A stretch of 55,316 nt of DNA from an uncultured Clostridia bacterium. Its GTDB lineage: Bacteria; Bacillota; Clostridia; Christensenellales; Pumilibacteraceae. Under the pieces are notes generated by a model. That model was not told the origin of the DNA. It saw nothing but the letters and a program-made list of their open reading frames with translations, and ran no database searches. Shown piece after piece: positions 19,068 to 25,745 of the stretch (its first letter is position 1; each line of letters begins with the position of its first letter). The stretch lies in the NCBI GenBank assembly GCA_944363615.1, contig CALVUQ010000009.1:1-55316 (forward strand), given 5' to 3'. A program made the translations under genes and the position numbers.

Positions 19068-20187
19068 CAAACAACATTACTTGCGGTTTGACCCCGTGCT
19101 TGCAGTCTCCGTAACGGGACTTGTCCTGTTCGGGATAATCATGGTATATTCCGCAAGCAGCTATAACGCAGAGGTTAATTACGGCAACGAATATTATTAC
19201 ATGTATAAACAGATTATCGGCGCGATTCTGGGGTTTTCCGCGATGTTCGTATTGTCGGTAATCGACTACCATATTCTGATAAAATTCCGTTACGTTATAC
19301 TCGGGATATCTTACGTCTTGCTTATACTGGTGTTTATTCCGGGCGTGGGCGTGGAAAATTACGGCGCGAAACGCTGGATAAACCTGCCGTTTTTTACCAT
19401 TCAGGCAAGCGAAATCGCGAAATTCGGTTTTATAGTGTTTGCCGCCGCATACATGGCAAAAAACCATAAAAAAATGAACACGTTTCTCGGCATACTGCCC
19501 GTCCTTGCGGTGGGCGCGTCGATGTGCGTGCTCATTATCTTAGAACCCAACATGTCCATAACCATGTGCGTGATAATGCTCATGTTCGCCATGCTGTTCG
19601 TGGGGGGTGCGCGCATAAAACATTTTGTGCTTATGGCGGTACCCGTATTGTTGCTTGTGCCCGTGCTTATTGTGCTGGAGCCGTACCGTCTTGACAGGCT
19701 GATGGCTTTTCTCAACCCCTGGGAATCTCCGCTTGAGGAGGGGTACCAGCTTATACAGTCGTTTTACGCTCTCGGAAGCGGCAGACTGTTCGGCGTGGGA
19801 TTATTTAACTCCAGGCAAAAATATCTGTTTCTGCCGTTTTCGGAAAGCGATTTTATTTTCAGCGTAATAGGGGAGGAGCTGGGATTTTTCGGGTGCGTCG
19901 CCGTAATAGCCGTTTACGTTGTCATAATATGGCGTGCCGTGCGCATCGCAAAAAACAGCAACGACCGTTTCGGCTGCTATTTGTCTACTGGAATAGCCGC
20001 GCTTATCGCAGTGCAAACCTGTATAAACATCGCGGTTGTAAGCGGCTCCATTCCTCCGACGGGATTGCCGTTACCCTTTGTTAGCGCCGGAAGCAGTTCC
20101 CTCATTGTTTTTTGCGCTTCCGTCGGCGTCCTTCTTAGCGTGGAAAGATTTAGCCATAAAAGCGTTAAATGCCTTATTGGTAAATAA
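19051..20187 (+). CDS. ftsW: FtsW/SpoVE-type SEDS glycan polymerase
   Basis: 378 aa, about ten membrane segments. SEDS family peptidoglycan glycosyltransferase that works with a class B PBP such as the one encoded upstream. Family motifs: YSASSYNAE, GAKRWINLPFFTIQASEIAK, NPWESPLEEGYQLIQS, SDFIFSVIGEELGF and PLPFVSAGSSSL. Start GTG with AAGGA 11 nt before it, inside the end of murD. Its last 117 bp overlap thiT on the other strand. Confidence 0.95.
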   Translation: MKRADDKQHYLRFDPVLAVSVTGLVLFGIIMVYSASSYNAEVNYGNEYYYMYKQIIGAILGFSAMFVLSVIDYHILIKFRYVILGISYVLLILVFIPGVGVENYGAKRWINLPFFTIQASEIAKFGFIVFAAAYMAKNHKKMNTFLGILPVLAVGASMCVLIILEPNMSITMCVIMLMFAMLFVGGARIKHFVLMAVPVLLLVPVLIVLEPYRLDRLMAFLNPWESPLEEGYQLIQSFYALGSGRLFGVGLFNSRQKYLFLPFSESDFIFSVIGEELGFFGCVAVIAVYVVIIWRAVRIAKNSNDRFGCYLSTGIAALIAVQTCINIAVVSGSIPPTGLPLPFVSAGSSSLIVFCASVGVLLSVERFSHKSVKCLIGK

Positions 20188-20823
20188 CGCGGCGCCCACG
20201 CCCACGGCGATAGCGGCGTCGATGACCGCAAACAGGTTATACACAAGGCTGTAAGGCCATGCGCCCCAGCCCGCCCATGCGTATTCGGCAAAGAAGATCG
20301 CGCCGGAGAGAACGTGGCTTATGTACCTTACGACCACGTAAGCCGCAGCGCCGATGAAAAATCCGTTGTGCGACGCCATCGTGCTTTTGTTCTCCTTAAG
20401 AAGAGTGTTGTACTTTTGGGCGTTGAAGGGGATGACGGATACGAATATAAGCGAGAGATAGGGAATAAAGTAATCCAGAATCACCTGAAACGGGTGCAAA
20501 AGGTAAGGATTCTGCATGAATTGCAGTAAAGTGAAAGCGACGCATACCAAAGCGCCTTTTTTGATTCCGCAGTAGTGGCAGTAAAGCATTACGGGCAACA
20601 CGGACGCAGGAGTTATCGTACCACCCTGAGGCATCGTGTAGCCGAAAAACGACAGCGCGAAAGAAGCGGCAATGCACACCGCGCCGAATGTAAGATCGCG
20701 AGTGGAAGAACGTTCTTCGCCTTTTTTGACGGTGAAGTGCGCCACGACCATAATCACTACTACGGCCACCACGACGATGGCGATTGACAGCAGGATTAAC
20801 CAGTTTTCCTTAAACCATTCCAT
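20071..20823 (-). CDS. thiT: ThiT, thiamine-binding subunit of an ECF transporter
   Basis: 250 aa, six membrane segments. S-component that binds thiamine and pairs with the energising ECF module encoded elsewhere. Typical ThiT motifs: YTMPQGGTITPASVLP, LQFMQNPYLLHPFQVILDY, SHVLSGAIFFAEYA and YSLVYNLF. The ATG at 20823 has AAAGGA seven bases upstream; an upstream GTG at 20844 is less likely. A TPP riboswitch and terminator control it. Odd: the last 38 residues (hydrophilic AKSFHAKKDADG... tail) are read from the antisense strand of ftsW. Confidence 0.95.
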   Translation of the reverse strand: MEWFKENWLILLSIAIVVVAVVVIMVVAHFTVKKGEERSSTRDLTFGAVCIAASFALSFFGYTMPQGGTITPASVLPVMLYCHYCGIKKGALVCVAFTLLQFMQNPYLLHPFQVILDYFIPYLSLIFVSVIPFNAQKYNTLLKENKSTMASHNGFFIGAAAYVVVRYISHVLSGAIFFAEYAWAGWGAWPYSLVYNLFAVIDAAIAVGVGAALFTNKAFNAFMAKSFHAKKDADGSAKNNEGTASGANKG

Positions 20824-20845
20824 AAAACTATCCTTTAATACCACT

Positions 20846-20884
20846 AAAAAAGCCTACCGACATTACGCGCGGTAGGCTTTTTTT
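20846..20884 (-). terminator. Riboswitch-controlled terminator
   Basis: AAAAGCCTACCG pairs with CGGTAGGCTTTT around a short loop, with a U tract in the minus direction. It lies between the TPP aptamer and the thiT start, as expected for transcription attenuation when TPP is bound. Confidence 0.9.
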
Positions 20885-20911
20885 ATCTGATTGCATCAAA
20901 AAATTTACAAA

Positions 20912-21001
20912 CAGCTTCCCTACGCGAGTACTAACTCACAGGTTCAAAGGGACAGTCCTTTCGGAAACATCTCAGCGGCCTTCAGCCGCGCCCCTAGCGG
21001 T
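20912..21001 (-). promoter_or_regulatory. TPP (THI-box) riboswitch
   Basis: The minus strand carries the conserved core in order: TAGGGGCGCGG, CGCTGAGATG, a variable hairpin, CCCTTTGAACCTG, and GTACTCGCGTAGGGAAGCTG. This is the classical TPP aptamer, and the gene it precedes is a thiamine transporter component. Confidence 0.97.
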
Positions 21002-21011
21002 ATCGAGTAAT

Positions 21012-21040
21012 ATTATAGTAAACGATAAAGTTTCTGTCAA
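21012..21040 (-). promoter_or_regulatory. Consensus SigA promoter of thiT
   Basis: Minus strand TTGACA (21035-21040), 17-bp spacer, TATAAT (21012-21017). Transcription starts just before the TPP aptamer. Confidence 0.92.
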
Positions 21041-21058
21041 GCGTATCGGGATTTATTG

Positions 21059-21087
21059 TTGCAATTTAATTTACGGTAGTGTATAAT
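21059..21087 (+). promoter_or_regulatory. SigA promoter giving a leaderless mRNA
   Basis: TTGCAA (21059-21064), 17-bp spacer, TATAAT (21082-21087), then seven bases to the ATG at 21095. No Shine-Dalgarno. Same -35 sequence and geometry as the promoter at 9431. Confidence 0.85.
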
Positions 21088-21094
21088 AAAAAAC

Positions 21095-21922
21095 ATGAAG
21101 TACGTAAAGGCAACACTTCGCTATCTTTTTGCGCATTTTCCCAAGTTAATGGCGATTGCAGCGGTACCCGCCGCCGTCGTCGCTTTTTTCATGCAGCCGC
21201 AAGGATTCGGACTGGTGCTTACCGTAAAGCAGCTTGAGGCGGTTGAAAGCTTTTCCGACGTGTTCTTTCTGGTTTTCAGCCGAAATCTGATACTCAGATG
21301 GCCTTATATGATTTTTGTCGCGCTTTTGTTGATTATGCTTTGCATAAGTTATACTATGGGAGTGGTTGAAAAGCATTTCCGCGTGGGCAAATTTTCTTTA
21401 AGGCAGCCTTTTTCCAACATAAACAACTGCTTTGCCTCGGTTTTCAAAGTTTTTTCTCTGCTTGTCGTAATTTATATCGTCTATAAGTTTCTTCTTGTGT
21501 GCGTGCTTACGCTGTTTACTTACGTCCTTGGCAATTTTTACGTTGCGGACGTGGTTATCGCAGTGGTAATGGCAGTAATAAGTCTTGCGGGATTTCTGTT
21601 TCTGCTTATACTTCTTCGTCCCATTATATACGCCGCGGCTACAATGCTTGTTTACGGCTATTATTTCAAAGACGCATTGGGCGTGGCGATCAAAATAGCC
21701 GAAAAGGACCGACTGGAACTTAACATAGCGTTAATTTTCCCGTTTGCGGTTTATTTCACGGTAAGCTTGTTGCTGATAATTTTAAGCGCCCATTGGATTG
21801 TGCTGGTCGTTGTGCATACGCTACTTATCGCGGTATTGCTTCAGTACGTTACCGTTTGCGTGCTTATCGCGATGTTTGAGCTTTCAGGCATAGAGCGCCG
21901 TGACGTCAGAAAATACTATTAG
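21095..21922 (+). CDS. Membrane protein of unknown family (first of a pair)
   Basis: 275 aa, not recognised. About six membrane segments (around 15-35, 65-90, 120-150, 155-185, 210-235, 235-260) with short polar loops and a basic C-terminus (GIERRDVRKYY). The ATG is fixed by the promoter seven bases upstream and predicts leaderless translation. The next gene starts 12 bp later and has similar size and topology, so the two may form a two-part membrane complex. Confidence 0.8.
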   Translation: MKYVKATLRYLFAHFPKLMAIAAVPAAVVAFFMQPQGFGLVLTVKQLEAVESFSDVFFLVFSRNLILRWPYMIFVALLLIMLCISYTMGVVEKHFRVGKFSLRQPFSNINNCFASVFKVFSLLVVIYIVYKFLLVCVLTLFTYVLGNFYVADVVIAVVMAVISLAGFLFLLILLRPIIYAAATMLVYGYYFKDALGVAIKIAEKDRLELNIALIFPFAVYFTVSLLLIILSAHWIVLVVVHTLLIAVLLQYVTVCVLIAMFELSGIERRDVRKYY

Positions 21923-21934
21923 GAGGGGACGGGC

Positions 21935-22846
21935 GTGTCGTTCAAAAACGCATTCAAGTTGTTGATTTCAAAATTCAGTTACGTCTGGGTGATCTTGCTT
22001 TATATTGCCGTCATGTTCGTAATTCTTCTCAGCCTCGGACTTACTTTTTTACTGCCCGTCATACGCTCGTTTGCGGCGGCGGGAATAGGCGACATGTTCA
22101 ATAAAGTTATTCTGTCGCTTTTAAACGGAGCCTCTTTAACGGAAGCGACCGCTCAGCTGAACGAAATTCTATCGGAAATCAGAAACATTTTTGCCACCGA
22201 CGCCAGGACTTTCGTGAATTCCGCGCTGTTTATAGTGCTGGTGGTGACAATTGCATACAGGTTCATCATGGGACTATACGAACTGCCTCTGGTAAGCGTG
22301 ATTCAAGGCGTCATGAGCGACAACGCAAAATACGGTTACATGGCAAAATACGTAGCGTTTTTCGGTAAGTCCGTGCGTTTTTCTCTTGTAAAAATGCTTT
22401 TTATGACCGTTTACGATTGCGTCATGTATCTGATTGCCTTCGGCCTTGCGCGATTGTGCGCCTCGTTTGCGGTGCTTTTTACGCCTTTTGTGTTCATGCT
22501 GTCGCTCATCGTCCTGCTTGCCTTCAGGTATTCGCTGATCGCGGGCTGGTCGCCTGCGATAGTGGTGGACGGTAAAAAAATCTTTCCCGCGCTCTGGGCG
22601 TCGGTAAAAAGCGCGTTTTCGGCTTTCGGATCGCTGTTTTCGCTGTTTATGATTGTATGGGTTATTATAATCGTATTTAACTTTATCATCGGCGTCTTTA
22701 CGTTTTGCGCTGGACTTCTGGTGACCGTTCCCGTTTCCGTGTTTTTCATAAATCTTCTGAACATGACCTTTTATTACAACCGCAACGGTAAAAGCTATTA
22801 CGTCGAGGGAAGCGTTTTCGTGCCCGATTCGGCAAAGAAGAAATAA
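21935..22846 (+). CDS. Membrane protein of unknown family (second of a pair)
   Basis: 303 aa, not recognised. Starts GTG with AGGAGGGG upstream. It begins SFKNAFKLLISKFSYVWVILL, recalling the start of its neighbour (KATLRYLFAHFPKLM). About six membrane segments with one longer soluble loop near residues 60-90, then a hydrophobic block and a short charged tail. Cotranscribed with the gene before it. Function unknown. Confidence 0.8.
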   Translation: MSFKNAFKLLISKFSYVWVILLYIAVMFVILLSLGLTFLLPVIRSFAAAGIGDMFNKVILSLLNGASLTEATAQLNEILSEIRNIFATDARTFVNSALFIVLVVTIAYRFIMGLYELPLVSVIQGVMSDNAKYGYMAKYVAFFGKSVRFSLVKMLFMTVYDCVMYLIAFGLARLCASFAVLFTPFVFMLSLIVLLAFRYSLIAGWSPAIVVDGKKIFPALWASVKSAFSAFGSLFSLFMIVWVIIIVFNFIIGVFTFCAGLLVTVPVSVFFINLLNMTFYYNRNGKSYYVEGSVFVPDSAKKK

Positions 22847-22851
22847 GCCGC

Positions 22852-22976
22852 GGTTTAACTTTTGTCTGCCGACCTGCTTTAAGGTTTTTTCAGTATGTTT
22901 ATAAAAGCCGTGTCAGCTTCATGTCGGAAAACGCGGGCAGAGAAAAAATTTTGCCGCAAAAATCAAAAGTTAAACC
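22852..22976. repeat. 13-bp perfect inverted repeat around a 99-nt non-coding stretch
   Basis: GGTTTAACTTTTG at 22852-22864 matches the reverse complement CAAAAGTTAAACC at 22964-22976. No coding sequence lies between. It could be a long-range stem in the 3' region of the membrane-protein operon or the trace of a tiny mobile element. The rest of 22847-23080 holds nothing else I recognise. Confidence 0.55.
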
Positions 22977-23082
22977 TGAGTCCGAATAATTTACACTTTA
23001 TCCGAAAAGATGTTATAAAAGTTTTTTGCCCTAAGACGGTATTTATAATCAGACCTAAAAAAACTCAAATATTTTTAACGCA

Positions 23083-23125
23083 AAAAACCGCCGTAACGGA
23101 TTTATGTCCGTAGCGGCGGTCTTTG
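23083..23125. terminator. Bidirectional terminator
   Basis: AACCGCCG ... CGGCGGT with an inner CGGAT/GTCCG pairing, A-rich before and T-rich after. Serves the convergent membrane-protein operon (+) and serC-serA (-). Confidence 0.8.
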
Positions 23126-23162
23126 GTTTAAATCACTTACATATTTAATAATTAAAGGCGGT

Positions 23163-24326
23163 TCATGCTATCGTGCGTACTTTTACGACGCTTTCCATGG
23201 CCTTGATTTTGTCAAGCGCGGCGTCGGACAGTTTTTCGTCAAGGTCAAGAATAAGATAAGCGTATTCGCCTTTTGCCTGCGACATCAGATTGGCAATGTT
23301 GATGCCTTCTTCGCCGATGACGGCGGTTATCGCGCTTAACACGTTTTTGACGTTTTTATGGAAAACCGTGATACGGCTTTTGCCCTGACGCGGCATTTTG
23401 CACGCGGGCATATTGACGGAATTGGTTATGTTGCCGTTCTCGATAAAATCGACCATCTGGCGGGCAACCATTACGGCGCAGTTGTCCTCCGCTTCTGGCG
23501 TGCTGGCGCCGAGGTGCGGTATCGCGATAAGGTTTTTTACACCCAGCATTTCGTCGGTGGGGAAGTCCGTCACATATCTCGACAGCTTGCCGCTTTCAAG
23601 CGCTTCAATCACCGCGGCTGCGTCTGCCAGTTCTCCGCGGGCAAAATTGAGTATCGCGCCGCCGTCTTTCATTAAGGCTATCGTGTCCTTGTTGACCAGC
23701 GAGCGGGTAGAGTCGTTAAGGGGAACGTGCAGCGTTATGAAGTCGCTGTTTTTGAAAATTTCGTTGATGTCCGTTTCCTTGACTACATGGTGGTCAAGGT
23801 TCCAGGCCGCGTCTATCGAGATGAACGGGTCGTAGCCTAAAACGTTCATACCCAGTTTTATGGCGGCGTTTGCGACCATTGCGCCTATCGCGCCAAGTCC
23901 CACTACGCCCAGAGTCTTACCCTTTATTTCGCAGCCCACGAAAGCGCTTTTGCCTTTTTCCACGGCTTTGGTAACTTCAGCACCTTTGCCCTTAAGGGAA
24001 GCCGCCCATTCGATGCCTTCGATTATTTTCCTGCCTGCAAGCAGCAAACCGCAAATGACAAGCTCTTTGACGGCGTTGGCGTTAGCGCCGGGGGTGTTAA
24101 ATACGACGATTCCCTTTTCGGAGCACTTGTCCAACGGTATGTTGTTGACGCCCGCGCCTGCGCGACCTACGCACAGGACGGAAGAGGGGATATCGTAATC
24201 ATGCATGTTGAAAGATCTTAAAACTATCGCGTCGGGATTTGCCGCCTCTTTAACTAAAGTATAGTTACCGCTGAATTCCTTGTCTGCGACTTTGCTTATT
24301 TCGTTCAGTTTAAGAATATTGTACAT
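23163..24326 (-). CDS. serA: SerA, D-3-phosphoglycerate dehydrogenase (short form with ACT domain)
   Basis: 387 aa. First step of serine synthesis, NAD-dependent oxidation of 3-phosphoglycerate. Rossmann motif VVGLGAIGAMVA, substrate and catalytic regions NFARGELAD and AIPHLGASTPEAE. A C-terminal ACT domain (about 318-387: ITVFHKNVKNVLSAIT) can sense an amino acid, normally serine. It lacks the intervening domain of long forms. AAAGGAG precedes the ATG; it lies 20 bp after serC. Confidence 0.95.
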   Translation of the reverse strand: MYNILKLNEISKVADKEFSGNYTLVKEAANPDAIVLRSFNMHDYDIPSSVLCVGRAGAGVNNIPLDKCSEKGIVVFNTPGANANAVKELVICGLLLAGRKIIEGIEWAASLKGKGAEVTKAVEKGKSAFVGCEIKGKTLGVVGLGAIGAMVANAAIKLGMNVLGYDPFISIDAAWNLDHHVVKETDINEIFKNSDFITLHVPLNDSTRSLVNKDTIALMKDGGAILNFARGELADAAAVIEALESGKLSRYVTDFPTDEMLGVKNLIAIPHLGASTPEAEDNCAVMVARQMVDFIENGNITNSVNMPACKMPRQGKSRITVFHKNVKNVLSAITAVIGEEGINIANLMSQAKGEYAYLILDLDEKLSDAALDKIKAMESVVKVRTIA

Positions 24327-24346
24327 TTTCAGGCTCCTTTAATGGG

Positions 24347-25432
24347 TTAACGGTTGTTTTTTTCGAATTCCGCCATGAATTCGATCAGTTTTTTAACGCC
24401 TTCAACGGGCATTGCGTTGTAGATGCTTGCGCGCATGCCGCCCACCAGTCTGTGGCCTTTAATGGAAACAAGTCCGTTTTTGGCAGCTTCGGAAACGAAA
24501 GCCGCGTCGGTTTCGGGCGAAGGCGTGGTAAACGGAACGTTCATGATAGAGCGGAATTCGGGCACCACGGGATTGTTGTAGAAGGAGGAGTTATCGATAA
24601 AGTCGTAAAGCATTTTGGCTTTTTCCTCGTTGATTTTCTGCATTGCCTTGACGCCGCCGATGCTTTTGAGATATTTGAAAACTTCCGTGGCGACATAGGT
24701 GGAAAATGCGGGCGGAGTATTGTAAAGGCTCTTGTTTTCGACCTGAGTGCTCCATTTCATCATGGTGGGGCAAAGGGGATTTTCCTTACCCAGCATATCT
24801 TTTCTTACGATGACGATCGTAACGCCCGCGGGTGCGATGTTTTTCTGTGCGCCGGCGTAGATGACGGCAAACTTTTTAACGTCGATTTCCTGGCTTAAAA
24901 TGCAGGAGGAAAGGTCGCCCACGACGGGAACTCCGCCGGTATCGGGAACGTCTTTATATCTCGTGCCGAAAATGGTGTTGTTGTAGCAGATATGTACGTA
25001 ATCGGCGTCTTTTCTGAACATATCGGGAGTAGTGGCGGGGATATAAGTGAAGTTTTTGTCCTTGGAAGAAGCTACTTCAATCATATCGCCGTATTTTTTG
25101 GCCTCTTTGTAGGCCTTGCCCGAAAAGTTACCCGTAACGATATAATCGCCTTTGGTGCAGGAGGAGTTATGAGCAAGGTTAAGCGGAACCGCTTCAAACT
25201 GCAATGAAGCGCCGCCCTGAACGAAGATAATGGCATAATCTTCGGGTACGGACATAAGCTCTCTCAAAAGGCTTTCCGCTTCATCGTTGATTTTCTCGTA
25301 TGGCTTGGAACGGTGACTCATTTCCATTACGGACATTCCCGTTCCTTCATAATCGACAAGGTTTTTCTGTACCTTTTCAAGCACTTCAAGCGGTAACATG
25401 GACGGACCGGCTGAAAAATTGTAAACTCTCAT
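24347..25432 (-). CDS. serC: SerC, phosphoserine aminotransferase
   Basis: 361 aa. PLP enzyme converting 3-phosphohydroxypyruvate and glutamate to phosphoserine. Starts MRVYNFSAGPSMLPLEVLE, has FVQGGASLQFEAVP, and the PLP lysine in YAGAQKNIAPAGV. Cotranscribed with serA; serB is not in the window. TAAGGAG precedes the ATG. Confidence 0.97.
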   Translation of the reverse strand: MRVYNFSAGPSMLPLEVLEKVQKNLVDYEGTGMSVMEMSHRSKPYEKINDEAESLLRELMSVPEDYAIIFVQGGASLQFEAVPLNLAHNSSCTKGDYIVTGNFSGKAYKEAKKYGDMIEVASSKDKNFTYIPATTPDMFRKDADYVHICYNNTIFGTRYKDVPDTGGVPVVGDLSSCILSQEIDVKKFAVIYAGAQKNIAPAGVTIVIVRKDMLGKENPLCPTMMKWSTQVENKSLYNTPPAFSTYVATEVFKYLKSIGGVKAMQKINEEKAKMLYDFIDNSSFYNNPVVPEFRSIMNVPFTTPSPETDAAFVSEAAKNGLVSIKGHRLVGGMRASIYNAMPVEGVKKLIEFMAEFEKNNR

Positions 25433-25480
25433 ATATATCTCCTTATCAAAAATTATTTAACGAAATGAAGTATAATAAAC

Positions 25481-25509
25481 ATTATAAAACTTCAGGTTTA
25501 AAAATGCAA
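25481..25509 (-). promoter_or_regulatory. SigA promoter of serC-serA
   Basis: Minus strand TTGCAT (25504-25509), 17-bp spacer, TATAAT (25481-25486). About 45 nt of leader before serC; no T-box or other leader structure is seen. Confidence 0.85.
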
Positions 25510-25630
25510 GTAAATTATCCCGAATATAATAAATTTTCGAAAAAATTCCGTATTTTGGCGAAAAAGGGAGAACGCTGAGCCGACTTGACGCGGCGCAATC
25601 CGACTAACGGCAAAAAAAAGCGATCTGTTA

Positions 25631-25659
25631 TTGACTTTATCGTAAAAATCGCTTATAAT
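25631..25659 (+). promoter_or_regulatory. SigA promoter of the coiled-coil operon
   Basis: TTGACT (25631-25636), 17-bp spacer, TATAAT (25654-25659). Seven bases later comes an ATG at 25667 that opens a short ORF. Confidence 0.88.
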
Positions 25660-25666
25660 AAGATAT

Positions 25667-25741
25667 ATGGCGGTATTTTACGCGCGTTCTATAAAAATTA
25701 AAACGTTCTGGTTTGGTTTGATCGGGCAACGGATAAGGTAG
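25667..25741 (+). CDS. Leaderless 24-codon upstream ORF, candidate leader peptide
   Basis: ATG at 25667, seven bases after the -10 box, encodes 24 residues starting MAVFYARSIKIKTFWFGLIG and stops with TAG at 25739-25741, overlapping the GGTAGGA ribosome-binding site and four bases before the ATG of the next gene. The peptide is basic and hydrophobic. Geometry suggests translational coupling or a regulatory leader peptide. The start spacing matches the leaderless genes in this window. Existence as a translated peptide is inference. Confidence 0.55.
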   Translation: MAVFYARSIKIKTFWFGLIGQRIR

Positions 25742-25745
25742 GATT

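Noticed and set aside
22895..23113. 72-codon frame between the membrane operon and serA
   Set aside because: Lys/Phe-rich, no ribosome-binding site, runs into the bidirectional terminator.
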